Below, piece by piece: positions 47,701 through 52,418 of a DNA stretch of 64,000 bases; the first letter of the stretch is position 1; each line of letters begins with the position of its first letter. The position numbers were made by a program, and so were the translations under genes. Location of the stretch: contig CAZHOJ010000008.1 in NCBI GenBank assembly GCA_964534125.1, positions 124,001 to 188,000 on the forward strand, read 5' to 3'. The notes under the pieces are model-generated. The model did not search any database and was not told the origin of the DNA. It worked only from the letters and a program-made list of their open reading frames with translations. Origin of the DNA: 2-02-FULL-55-14 sp964534125. Its GTDB lineage: Bacteria > Bacteroidota > Ignavibacteria > UBA10030.

Positions 47701-49158
47701 GGTGCCGTTGATATAGACCTTCGCCCGTGACTGATCGAAGGTCGCGGCGATATGGAACCAGGTGTTAAGCCGCGATGCAACGTTGACAAGGCCATACACA
47801 CTTCCATTGAGGGCGAACCGTACCTCGTCTGCCCAGACATCGAGCTCATATCCATCCCCTCCTGCCCGCTTGGACAGGATACGGCCGCCGTTGAAGTCAC
47901 GCGGATTGACCCAGACACTCAGGGTGAACTCATGCGTGAGGTCCAGCGAGACGCCGTTCCCGACGTTGACGTACGCATCTGTCCCGTTGAAATCGCGTGC
48001 AGCACCCGCTGAAGTGAACCGGTCTGCTCCCAGGACCGTATTGATGTCCGTTCCGTGATTGCCGATGCCGCTCCCGTCAAGGACATCTCCCGTGAACATC
48101 CATTGTCCTGCCAGCCCATCCGGACGCGACACGACCGCCCGGCTCCGGACGCTTTCAAAGCCAGTGACGTCGACCGCTGAGACGCGGTAGAAATAGACAT
48201 TCCCCGGGTTGACGGTATTGTCGGTATAAGATGCAGACGTTGTTGAATCGATGAATGCAACGCTCGTGCTGTCGCTCCCGCGATAGATGAAGTATGTCCG
48301 GAGCGGCACCGTCCCTCCGCCGTTCTCCCATTGAAGTGTGATGGCCGACCCGTCACCGCGGACACGCACGTTTTTCGGAGGCAGTTGCAGATTGAATTCC
48401 TCAGGCGACCGCGCAATGTTCGAGATACGCAGCTCGTCGATCTTGCCCTGATAGGTTCCCTGTGTTGTGTACGTGGCGAAATACGGGTCCTTCCCCACCC
48501 AGAGCGCTTGGGTATTCTGCGTCACCGTACCAAGGTCTGCCGTCGTTTCGGATACTTTGACACCGTTCCGATACTGTTTGACCGTCACAGTGGTACCGTT
48601 GATCTGGCGGGTCGCTGCGATATGCTGCCATCCCGTTGTTTGAACAATGCCAGGCTGAGTGACGGCATCGTGATATGACCCACCATAGTTGCCGTTGAAC
48701 CGAAGGCCTCCGCCATTGTTGATCATGAAGATGTACGGGTGGGCGGTATTGACCGTCCGCTTCGCCACCAACCCGAAGCCCGGATCAGCCCCTGTGAGCG
48801 CGAAACCTGCGACGGCGGGTTCGATCCACATATCGATCGTGATATCTGTGAGGTTCAATGCGGCATCATGGGGCACAGCAAAATACCCCTGGTTTGCATA
48901 CACTGTCGCATTGCCGAATCTGCCGCTTCCGAAACTGACGCCCGATTGGACCGTGCCGTTCAGGAGGTTCCCGCTCGAGTCGCTCACGGTCGTGCCGGAG
49001 CTCTCGTTCATGTGCATCAGGAGAACTGTATTGGCATCCGTGGCATACTCGCCAGGGTTCTGAGCGAACGCCATGGTGGAGAACATGAGCGTCAGAACCA
49101 TCAGCGACACTCTCTTGACCGCCCTCTGCCCTCTGCTTTTTGCTGTCGTCGTCCTCAT
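32737..49158 (-). CDS. Giant T9SS-sorted mosaic surface protein (5,473 residues)
   Basis: A single 16.4-kb frame. A signal peptide (about 1-32) is followed by LamG (42-255), Fn3, LamG (349-540), seven FG-GAP-like WGDYDNDGDLD repeats (545-910), two Fn3, LamG (1112-1323) and Fn3. Three tandem right-handed beta-helix modules of about 363 residues follow (1424-2405). Then come Fn3, plant-type leucine-rich repeats (2495-2790), an Ig-like domain, second LRRs (2878-3168), an Ig-like domain, a LamG-like sandwich (3255-3443), Fn3, IPT/TIG (3530-3612), seven FG-GAP/VCBS repeats (3625-4000), LamG (4010-4202) and Fn3 pairs. A CBM48-like E-set (4398-4508) and three Fn3 precede the T9SS C-terminal domain (NYPNPFNPET, about 5385-5473). 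It is probably exported by T9SS and attached to the surface as an adhesin or matrix protein. It is translationally coupled to the CsgG-like gene. Confidence 0.95.
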   Translation of the reverse strand: MRTTTAKSRGQRAVKRVSLMVLTLMFSTMAFAQNPGEYATDANTVLLMHMNESSGTTVSDSSGNLLNGTVQSGVSFGSGRFGNATVYANQGYFAVPHDAALNLTDITIDMWIEPAVAGFALTGADPGFGLVAKRTVNTAHPYIFMINNGGGLRFNGNYGGSYHDAVTQPGIVQTTGWQHIAATRQINGTTVTVKQYRNGVKVSETTADLGTVTQNTQALWVGKDPYFATYTTQGTYQGKIDELRISNIARSPEEFNLQLPPKNVRVRGDGSAITLQWENGGGTVPLRTYFIYRGSDSTSVAFIDSTTSASYTDNTVNPGNVYFYRVSAVDVTGFESVRSRAVVSRPDGLAGQWMFTGDVLDGSGIGNHGTDINTVLGADRFTSAGAARDFNGTDAYVNVGNGVSLDLTHEFTLSVWVNPRDFNGGRILSKRAGGDGYELDVWADEVRFALNGSVYGLVNVASRLNTWFHIAATFDQSRAKVYINGTLQSDWSAAFTVGSNTNDLVIGELSNLNADYFDGLIDDIRVYNRALTQAEILPLYHEGGWELFSDINAAMAPVKDGACIWGDYDNDGDLDVLLAGRGSGDAEIAHIYRNDGSGTFTDINASLKGTIFGAAAWSDYDLDGDLDLALSGSSSTGNFTKIYRNAGSDAFVDIGATLLNVSWGGVAWGDYDNDGDPDLLITGGSVFRIFRNDGGAFSDANATLPALSIYNDCSVWGDYDNDGDLDILIEGVTSPTGGTIISRIYRNDGGGSFADINAGLAGMHTGSVAWGDYDSDGDLDILMTGTLDFGSASKIYRNEGSGVFTELSTSLPGIRLSSGTWADYDNDGDLDLCLVGYCDASYAEKSEIYRNDGSGVFVHDAAVVLPGLAYASSDWGDYDNDGDLDLLVLGSLTGDTTYVSKVYRNNGSVANTPPSVPANTDQILNGSVLTLSWDAPADAQTPQNGLTYNLRVGTTSGGSDIVSPSSDLTTGKRRLPGMGNVQQGTTANLLLPEGTYYWSVQAVDNGFAGSGFTSERAITTVIPPAAPEGLTATAQDGSVLLTWNASTLPDLQYYAIYQGGASGLLGFTTTTTDTFFVYPGLTNGSLYRFTISIIDNDFHEGYFADTAYAVPAVEQGGAIGLNGIEAFLNTEYSHLLSLQGDASIEAWFKATNNTHAHTIMRLDDGSDLGAELSLGTDGTLQGLAYFDTWWILSSAGADLRDGTWHHAALTWKIGGSLTLYLDGIAVAGQSGVPGISIDSTMLYVGRRPNGSNFFEGHIDEVRIWMREQSGEEIRAWMGRPVRANEAGLALLYHFDEPSGDVVHDASVNRLHASATGGYGWVASEAMRPFAPTLLTAVAGDGQVTLTWNRSRDGDIGWYRVYAGTASPPSQLTDSTLAWGDTSVTVSGLSNWFSYYVRVTAVDNAEQESGTSNELTFRPFVTPIHVSTLGNDGNDGHAGSPFRTIQLALNRASTGDTIKVAGGTYTQGLTTAVKVHLLGGYTEVFTGSARDNFANKTRINGSTPILLNDQFGSEIDGFVFEGSSGVTTAALRAGNGSIVSHNAFRGMSATFVPSIDISGGAIVFNNTVYGGSYGIKINSGTGTPDVRNNIIANSSYGMVTNSYSSAVRSYNGFSGNTYPYSGSYTDPGAGDLTAAAQFRDAINGDFRLYETSPFVNAGDPNDNPSAEPSPYNTRIDMGTYGGTIHSPYLPPVPPAPALVTPLDGATHVPLGVTLVWNRTSETTSYYLQVASDPGFTSIVFDTTTADSLKTVFLIELSTTYYWRVAGNVTLGTSPYSSRSFTTTDGVLCVSISGNDGNDGSPGTPLRNIQTALSRAVPSDTIKVAEGSYTEALTTSKPVILLGGFTSGFDLTSRDIVAHKTFVEGTSSTMLTDQYGSTIDGFVFRATSAVTSEALKVYNGSVVRHCIVRSVPAGGTGIDVNGGAVVTNNTVYSCSFAFELKSGAGTPLVKNNIVANNGWGFSMSAYTAAERPYNLLYANSFNYSGGDTSPGVGDISGDPKFRDVANNDFRIRETSIAIDAGDPSDPVGEEPSPYNTRIDMGTYGGTAHSPYLPPVPAAPSLMTPVSGAMRVPLTIQFVWNRTAETTSYHLQVASDPGFNSIVFDTTTTDSSKTVYLAELGTTYYWRVAGNVTLGTGPYADRSFTTTSGAVHVSTAGNDANDGSVGAPFRNIQTALTAMASGDTVKVAEGTYAEGLVTQKPGYLRGSYTSSFLETDRHLYLHTSVLQAVSSSIIYDNQGIHISGFMFQDPSNLADDLLDLRKPVTVTRNIFRNSKKTFAHGIEASAAITIINNTFYNCYYALYLNGSAAASVVKNNIFSTNNYAWYNLAADGITSYNILYNSPRAGTYTAPGIGETSLDPQFNQPASGNFMLAGTSPAMNTGDPSAAYNDPDGTRNDMGAFPFDWPPAPASGLSAIPGTHVAHLTWNANAEPDVLGYYIYGGTAPSPSTKIDSTLGGRADTTYTVSGLVSGTTYHFIVQAFDRVGNVSGLSNEVSVTPDLTPLESDSLALVDIYNSTNGANWTNRANWLTGPIDTWYGLAISGDRVTEINLDGNNLVGPIPESIGNLSAVWDLRLGHNQLSGGIPPTIGNMTALVNLIMWIAGLSGPLPAELGNLTNLSTIYLQGNQISGSIPASLGGLPNLGVIELSGNQLTGSIPPELGSITTLVNLLVGNNQLTGTLPVELTNLSQLFALDVRSNQLTGEIPQELGRLSKLKYLFLLDNQFSGAVPDSIVRLTLLEHLYLNNNRFEALPDLSPLTNLTRLGVAGNRLTMEDLEPNAAVASEILEYVPQDSVGVERDTTVLWKSNLFLSVPYSSLTTTYHWMRNGVEIGSAMGGLEIPSVDSSSMGSYSWWASSSLLPGLTLNGRPVHVGVYLTPLQRDSLALVDLYNSTNGPAWTNRANWLTGPIDTWYGLAVSGGRVTEINLDNNNLVGPIPASIGQLDAVTTLAMGWNSLNCPIPAAIGDMTALVNLHIWNSGLTGTIPSELGSLPNLVQIYLNSNQLTGTIPEALASPPNLGSLVLNNNLLTGTIPAGLGAHPNLVEVQLGWNQLTGSLPVDLMSAGNLFALDVRSNQLSGTIPQEIGRLSKLKYLFLLDNQFSGAVPDSIVRLTLLEHLYLNNNRFEALPDLSPLTNLTRLGVAGNRLTMEDLEPNAAVASEIFEYVPQDSIGVESDTVINVGQLLVLVVSDHAPSDQYQWLKDGNPISNATGSTYTIASAVASDAGAYSCEITNNVVTGLTLSQRPVHVVVNIPPSELFPFADDFESGLGLDPFWTESTVNGDVAISTDQAHSGTQSVRVSQTGTGHAVFERAFSQPIRGRSSVWFYENGAGVQSLYVHFSMADHTQSPLQNFEIATEDWDGGPYYVIVDQTKTNTGITRTNGWHFLETEVDRDSAKLWIDGTLVGEGAGDFHFTKITLGISGPVYQSIPYYFDDFTFEPAEPRAPENLTAEAGDGSVMLRWDQSSTTTVFRYNIYGGESPQPTVRVDSVMTGRADTSITLAGLVNGTTYYYRVTSVDADGNEGGYSNEISVIPAETPPMVAGISPSSGVPGTSVTLLGSGFSAVPAENIVRFGGVRATVTAATTTSLTVTVPSGASYGPVSVTVAGLSATHSRPFNVTVPSPSAVSSSSYKPKVDLTTETQPRSVVAADFDGDGRNDLAVAAFGANAVNIFRNIHSSGPLSPGSFDTRQQYATGTNPWKIASGDLDGDGRLDLVTSNHNGSSLTILRNTSSPGSITLAPPVTISTTSATQVTIADVDLDGKPDIVTTSMNSDLMSVFRNQTTGTTISFAPQVDFWSGDLALAIAAGDLTDDGRPEIVVTSNSTVNTSIFVYRNTATPGAITTGSFDAPMELGTDTSTTGVSLGDIDGDGKTDILVVNSFGGDANIQILRNNGTGGSFSVGLPYIFMPGGIGAETILLTDANGDGLPDPVTTTGNAIAVFQNTSTPGSISLSPQVTFPSGTTPYGVAAGDLNGDGLVDLVTANYNSQSVSIFENAAPTYVERPGEYAPDASTVLLLHMNDYAGSTVVEDRSGHGNNGTISTGVTIEAGRFDMGKGVTDVGQSIFVPHDASFDVGSGALTVEFWVQVRQTGTSFVTFAQKLGTSSTYKGWVLGMDAGSFTPRLSVYSGTTAGETTQLVGSRALNDGRWHHLAAVISTDAASIYVDGMLERSMALTPQGMTDNTDAFVINNPAGAWSGVYDEVRYSNRARSPQEFDLQLPPKDLTASSTSPSKADLSWSNGGGAVPFMKYYVYRGLDSMATTRMDSVTGTTYQDGMAAAGSYYYYRIAAVDSTGFEGAKSYAAGVTIMDVLTAPPAPTSLAANAVSSIGIDLSWTDNAGTEEGFRIERRQGAGSYSEIVVLGPNVTSYSDRDLLAQTQYTYKVRAYNSAGVSAYSNEATATTLAPITIPVTFNVRMNVKMRRGSFRPDLGDIVKVAGDFNGWENTADTLRDADGDSIYTGQVTVTEGVHEYKYLKTLRDGIDWEGDFLDGQFLANRSFVASRTEAVAPLVWFDDDSVYTPASSPPVYPSDLVATGVHSTGIQLSWTDLSTNENGFAIERKVEGGEYAEIVRVRFDATGFADEIDLVPSTVYFYRMRAYNAAGFSVYSNEDSAQTLAVPTLPEPPTQLTANAVSSSQIDLSWTDNATNEEGFTIERKTGTGGTYSQIGLVGANVTTYQNSGLSENTLYYYRIRAYNTAGASAYSNEANATTLIYVAPPPIPTQLTTIGMTTTTISLSWNDDSANELHFHLERKTGTEGTYSEIATLDANTTTYTNTGLTPATLYVYRIRASNAGGYSGYSNEANGTTATPDITAPASPIATQISPQGWSRNPQYTVTWTHPTDPSGISAVWYAVNVQPSIGTPGTRVPISNPVLSISLTSTGISLVYVYLEDGQGNADPATAVQLEARYDPHPPIVQHDSLAVASFNSDNPQSILISASASDGLSGMTALELQYRRSGTSWDAATSSSFSSVSGGTASIPGSYINTNRMYGVDYRVRGSDGAGNVSYTPVHSIRIIIATPITRVDPSGNTVTQPNLNALATGTPAVYAYRMFSVPLDLDDKSPRSVFETHTGLGSYNTEEWRFFSYNSSLPASDPFDEYPSILNASIITPGKAFFLIVREGVVIKAGPGSVIRAEDLSKNGIQLQNGYNFIGNPLNVPIHLDSLSLDNGQSLTGKTWEFVGVGGSNSGWNPNPSILKAWEGIVINMGATGATTLRFNIVDRSSSAAPEQIPTRTITDNAIKGENWTMRISATRTDNRVIDEENILGVSPMAADGIDSKDLTEPPFMGSGMISVAFPNESAALTHDIREGGKDGYVWDFELRTGDKRIPVDLAIGNASSAGKRVFLFDLETRMAYDVLRDQAVRVNSGDGTKAFRLVIGDLAFIEENSDGIDAVPKAVVLHQNYPNPFNPETIIRFTLPEASPVHLTVHDILGREIRTLISRTMDAGYHEEYFNAAGLSAGVYIVRLETGTVTTARKIVLLK
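39689..39912. repeat. Perfect 224-bp internal repeat, copy in LRR block 2
   Basis: Base-for-base identical to 40814-41037, offset exactly 1,125 bp (375 codons). It encodes the last leucine-rich repeats and the cap of the block. Flanking LRR sequence has diverged, so the perfect stretch points to recent gene conversion or duplication. Confidence 0.9.
40814..41037. repeat. Perfect 224-bp internal repeat, copy in LRR block 1
   Basis: Partner of 39689-39912. It is identical in all 224 bases while the LRR sequence on either side differs between the two blocks. Confidence 0.9.
42709..44890. repeat. Tandem 1,088-bp modules encoding beta-helix units
   Basis: Module starts at about 44885, 43797 and 42709 keep a 1,088-1,089-bp spacing (about 363 codons). 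Each encodes GNDGNDGxxGxPxRxIQxAL, a right-handed beta-helix, an NTRIDMGTYGG segment and an Fn3-like unit with SYxLQVASDPGF; the third module lacks the repeated tail. Identity is high but not perfect, so these duplications are older than the 224-bp repeat. Confidence 0.8.
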
Positions 49159-49859
49159 GGCAGCACCGGAGGAGTCGGAAGGTCTCGTGAGGTGGTCGTT
49201 CCGCCACCGTCATCCTTGGATTGTGTGAGCATGTACGCTGCTGCACCTCCACCGCCGATCACCACCGCACCGAGCAGATACCACAGCCACCCTCCGCCAC
49301 CGCTCGCCTGTGCCATGTTTCGCGGAGGCCGGCCGAGCATGTCCGTGGCGATCTCGTTCGTCAGTTCCGGCAGGATATCCTGGACGATATCCTCGATGTC
49401 GCCGCCGAACTGACGGCTCTTCGTCGACTGGATCTGCGCCGTGGACACATCGACCACCTGCAGGCTGATGTTGTACAGCGTCCCGATCTTCCCGATGGTT
49501 CCTGCGACCATTTTTTCGACCTTCAGGATCTTTCCGGCCTCGACGATGCACTCCACCTGAGAGCAGGCCTCTGATTGCTGGAAGCCCTGTTCCTCGAGGA
49601 TCTGGCGGATACGCTGCCTGTCGACGACGATGAACTCCTCCATGTTGACGATGTTCGCCTGAACGACATCGGAGAGGGTCATCGCCTCCTCCTTTGTGAG
49701 CCCTGCCCTTGCATCGAAGTCCATCACAGCCACATTGAGGCGCGGCTGCTGACGTCGTTGCTGTTGCTGGGCCTGGAGAAAGAAAGGAGCGGCGTGGAAG
49801 AGCAGAAGGAGACTGAGGCATGCAACAGCCTCCTGGCGGATCGCACGGGACCGATACAT
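49155..49859 (-). CDS. CsgG/LpoB-like secreted protein upstream of the giant gene
   Basis: 234 residues from the ATG at 49859. A signal peptide is followed by a Gln/Arg-rich linker and a domain starting LNVAVMDFDARAGLTKEEAMTLSD. It continues EFIVVDRQRIRQILEEQGFQQSEACSQVECIVEAGKIL, the pattern of the CsgG/LpoB/FlgO-like fold with a two-cysteine loop. A C-terminal hydrophobic helix (GGWLWYLLGAVVIGGGGAAAYML) and a polar tail follow. The last 4 bp overlap the giant gene start (ATGA). It is probably an envelope protein acting with the giant surface protein; no precise role can be assigned. The longer frame to 49916 lacks a signal peptide at its start. Confidence 0.75.
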   Translation of the reverse strand: MYRSRAIRQEAVACLSLLLLFHAAPFFLQAQQQQRRQQPRLNVAVMDFDARAGLTKEEAMTLSDVVQANIVNMEEFIVVDRQRIRQILEEQGFQQSEACSQVECIVEAGKILKVEKMVAGTIGKIGTLYNISLQVVDVSTAQIQSTKSRQFGGDIEDIVQDILPELTNEIATDMLGRPPRNMAQASGGGGWLWYLLGAVVIGGGGAAAYMLTQSKDDGGGTTTSRDLPTPPVLP

Positions 49860-50156
49860 GAGGACCTCGCAATTCGAAGGGTGTTGCCTGCGGCGTACAC
49901 AGGAGTGGCGACACAATTAGTGTCACGGAAGCATCAGTACACACGAAGACAACGTACTGCGAACCTACCGAGTCTTTGAAGGGAGTGCAATCATGCCGCG
50001 CACAGTCATGACTCGCGTCATCTTAATTTCGAGACGGCCAGCATGGGTAGGCGATGAAACCAGACGGAATTCGTAGCCTGGAGGGAATGGAAGTGTCAGA
50101 AATGCGACTGTGTGGAGAAGCTTATGCGGGAGTGTGGTGCAATGAAGCGGTAGTTG
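49860..50156. other. Intergenic region between the ars and giant-protein units
   Basis: This 297-bp stretch holds no convincing gene. A GACAC/GTGTC inverted repeat with a 5-nt AT centre lies at 49910-49924, about 50 bp before the CsgG-like gene on the minus strand, where a promoter could be. No clear intrinsic terminator follows arsC. Confidence 0.5.
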
Positions 50157-50570
50157 TTACTTCACATGCTGTCCGATGAACGATTCGGCGAACGAGCGGA
50201 TCTCATCCCGGACTCTGCGGAAATCATTCATGATCTCCTCCTCCGTACCGACGGTGAAGGAGGGGTCATGAAATGCATGATGGATGGTCTTCACCTTCCT
50301 CGGAAAGACCGGACACGCCTCGCGGGCATTATCGCACACCGTCAGGACGATGTCGATCTCCTTTTCCAGGAACTCATCGACATGATCGGATGTGTGGTGA
50401 GAGATATCGATGCCGGCCTCCGCCATCACAGCGACCGCTCGGGGATTGACACCGTGAGGATTCACGCCTGCGCTATGTACCGTTGCGTGGCTTCCGGCGA
50501 AATGACGCAGCCAGCCCTCAGCCATTTGAGAGCGGCAGGAGTTTCCGGTGCAGAGAACGAGGATGGTCAT
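50157..50570 (-). CDS. arsC: Arsenate reductase ArsC (low-molecular-weight phosphatase type)
   Basis: 137 residues. The phosphatase loop CTGNSCRS gives nucleophile Cys7 in the Cys-x5-Arg motif. The redox pair is Cys79 and Cys86 in LTVCDNAREACPVF, the thioredoxin-coupled arrangement of S. aureus pI258 ArsC. It reduces arsenate to arsenite in the cytosol. It is the last gene of the ars unit, separated from arsN2 by about 100 bp that carry heptamer tracts. Confidence 0.95.
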   Translation of the reverse strand: MTILVLCTGNSCRSQMAEGWLRHFAGSHATVHSAGVNPHGVNPRAVAVMAEAGIDISHHTSDHVDEFLEKEIDIVLTVCDNAREACPVFPRKVKTIHHAFHDPSFTVGTEEEIMNDFRRVRDEIRSFAESFIGQHVK

Positions 50571-50586
50571 GGTGAAGACCTATATT

Positions 50587-50621
50587 GGGTGAACAGTAAA
50601 CCGTTAACGGTGAGCCGGAAG
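50587..50621. repeat. 7-bp-periodic tract in the arsN2-arsC spacer
   Basis: Heptamers GGGTGAA, CAGTAAA, CCGTTAA, CGGTGAG, CCGGAAG run in register just upstream of arsC on its coding strand. A second, stronger tract lies at 50655-50689. Confidence 0.65.
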
Positions 50622-50654
50622 ACCGAGGAGTCAACCTCTGACGTACCGGCCTAC

Positions 50655-50689
50655 GATTCACGGTTCACGGTTCACGGTTCACGGCCTAC
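50655..50689. repeat. 7-bp-periodic tract overlapping the end of arsN2
   Basis: Heptamers GATTCAC, GGTTCAC, GGTTCAC, GGTTCAC, GGCCTAC run in register. The arsN2 stop codon (50672-50674) lies inside, so the last few residues of that protein are encoded by the repeat. Confidence 0.85.
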
Positions 50690-51124
50690 CCGTCTCACGT
50701 CCTTCCTCATACACACCGCTGTCGATGCACACAAATGTTTGAACTCAGCAGAGTCGAGGATGCCCTGATTCAAAATGATGGTGCGATCGACTTTGGTATA
50801 GCCACGGACTGCGAAAAACTGCTCTGCCGTCTCCGTCAGGAGCCACAACGTCTTCACCCCTGATTCCGCTGCGAACGTCTCCATATCCCGCACCATGCGG
50901 CTTCCCCACCCTCTTGCCTTCTTGCCAGGAGCGATGACGAGCGACCGAAGGAGCGCATCAGCACCGTACAGCTCGAGTGCTCCCGCTCCGGCGATCGTGC
51001 CGGCGTCATCGACCACCCAGATCAGTCCCTTCCGCTCATCCACAATATCGGTCGGCAGGTTCTCAGCAGCAAGGAGAGAGCGCACCGCCTGAAGGTCACG
51101 TTCGTCGGCAGGGCGTATCGTCAT
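50672..51124 (-). CDS. arsN2: ArsN2-type GNAT N-acetyltransferase
   Basis: 150 residues, GNAT fold. The acetyl-CoA loop is VIAPGKKARGWGSRMV, followed by TLWLLTETAEQFFAVRGY and the family-like tail EFKHLCASTAVCMRKDV. ArsN2-like enzymes are found in ars operons and have been associated with arsenic resistance; the substrate is not settled. It overlaps arsM by 4 bp. The C-terminal RRVGREP falls in a heptamer tract and is probably an accidental extension. Confidence 0.85.
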   Translation of the reverse strand: MTIRPADERDLQAVRSLLAAENLPTDIVDERKGLIWVVDDAGTIAGAGALELYGADALLRSLVIAPGKKARGWGSRMVRDMETFAAESGVKTLWLLTETAEQFFAVRGYTKVDRTIILNQGILDSAEFKHLCASTAVCMRKDVRRVGREP

Positions 51125-51921
51125 GCCAGTGGCTTGATGCCTGCGACCGTGATGCTCAGAATGCGCGAGCCGGACGCGAAAAATGCCTCTACATCAGCCG
51201 GCGGCAGGTGTTCTGCAAGGGACTCGCGCGTGAGTTCATGCTCTTTTTCCTTCTGCACGACGAGGCTGGTGAAGCCCGCCGACCGCAGGCCTTCAAGATA
51301 CGCCTCTTTCGGGATCGCACCGGATACGCAGCCCGCATACAGTGCCGCAACATGCCTGACGCTGCCGGGAAGGTCTCCCTCCACCACGATGTCCGAGATA
51401 CCGAACCGCCCACCGGGTTTCATCACACGGAACATCTCTGCAAATCCCTTCGACTTGTCCGGCAGCAGGTTCAGCACGCAATTGCTGACCACGACATCCG
51501 CCGTGTCGTTCGGAAGTGGCATCTGTTCGATATCTCCGCGAACGAACTCGACATTGGTGAATCCCAGCTTCTGTGCATTGGCCGTTGCTTTCCGCACCAT
51601 CGCAGGCGTGAAATCCAGCCCGATCACCCTGCCCTCCTCTCCAACAAGCTGCCGTGCGACGAATGCGTCATTTCCCGCCCCGGCGCCAAGGTCCAGCACA
51701 GTCTCGCCCCGTTGTATGTTCACGGCGTCTGTGGGGATGCCGCAGCCAAGCGCTAGGTCTGCTTCGGCAACATATCCTTCTTTCGTCGAGTAATCATCCG
51801 CAAAGGAGACCTCCGGTTTGCATCCGCACGGCCCGCAGCACGACGCATCGCGGATGTTGGCGATCTCTGTATAGGCGTTTCGTACCGACTTCTTGATCTC
51901 ATCAGCTGTATTCATGGTCAC
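51121..51921 (-). CDS. arsM: Arsenite S-adenosylmethionine methyltransferase ArsM
   Basis: 266 residues. It methylates arsenite to mono-, di- and trimethylated species. A Cys-rich N-terminus (CCGPCGC, 28-34) precedes the SAM motif VLDLGAGAGNDAFVA (75-90). The three conserved As(III)-binding cysteines are present: Cys60 (ALGCGIPT), Cys148 (VSNCVLNL) and Cys198 (YAGCVSG). It lies between arsR (33 bp) and arsN2 (overlap). Confidence 0.96.
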   Translation of the reverse strand: MTMNTADEIKKSVRNAYTEIANIRDASCCGPCGCKPEVSFADDYSTKEGYVAEADLALGCGIPTDAVNIQRGETVLDLGAGAGNDAFVARQLVGEEGRVIGLDFTPAMVRKATANAQKLGFTNVEFVRGDIEQMPLPNDTADVVVSNCVLNLLPDKSKGFAEMFRVMKPGGRFGISDIVVEGDLPGSVRHVAALYAGCVSGAIPKEAYLEGLRSAGFTSLVVQKEKEHELTRESLAEHLPPADVEAFFASGSRILSITVAGIKPLA

Positions 51922-51954
51922 TCCAGCCTCTTTGTGTCTTTGATGATCGATACG

Positions 51955-52290
51955 CTAGCAGCACACTGCCGCAGCTTTTTGCTCGAGCTCTTCGATGAAC
52001 CTGCCCAGTTCCCGGTGCAGCCGCTGCACACCCTCAAGGTCCACACAGTAGCAGATCCGTGGGCCTTCGACCTCTCCCTTCACAAGTCCGGCCTGCTTCA
52101 ATTCCTTGAGATGCTGGGAAACGGTCGCCTGCGCAAGGGGCACATGCTCGACGATCTCTCCGCAGATGCACGAATTCCGATCTGACAGCTCTGTCAGGAT
52201 CGCGATCCGTGCCGGATGTGCCAGGGCTTTTGCGAGCGTCGCTACCTGATTCTGCTTTTCCGTGAAGAGACTTGTCTTGGACAGAGGCAT
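51955..52290 (-). CDS. arsR: ArsR-family As(III)-responsive repressor
   Basis: 111 residues, winged helix. The metal-binding CxC is Cys41-Ile-Cys43 in SDRNSCICGEIVEH, typical of As(III) sensors, and the recognition helix is QATVSQHLKELKQAGLV. It ends in Cys-Cys. The start at 52290 was chosen; a longer frame to 52398 would run through the operator. First gene of the ars operon, probably autoregulated. Confidence 0.93.
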   Translation of the reverse strand: MPLSKTSLFTEKQNQVATLAKALAHPARIAILTELSDRNSCICGEIVEHVPLAQATVSQHLKELKQAGLVKGEVEGPRICYCVDLEGVQRLHRELGRFIEELEQKAAAVCC

Positions 52291-52307
52291 GATCCCAATC
52301 CGTTTTG

Positions 52308-52327
52308 TTATCGTATCTTTACGATAA
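52308..52327. promoter_or_regulatory. Putative ArsR operator
   Basis: TTATCGTA and TACGATAA form perfect 8-bp inverted arms around TCTT, centred 27 bp before arsR. ArsR operators are short interrupted dyads overlapping the promoter. It lies between divergent arsR and the glycosyltransferase gene. Confidence 0.75.
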
Positions 52328-52418
52328 AGATAGACATTGGTTTTGACCGGGGCAAGGGCTTTTCTTGCGAATAGGGCGAGTTTTCGGTTCTTTTCCATTC
52401 CTCCGCCGGAGAAAGGCC

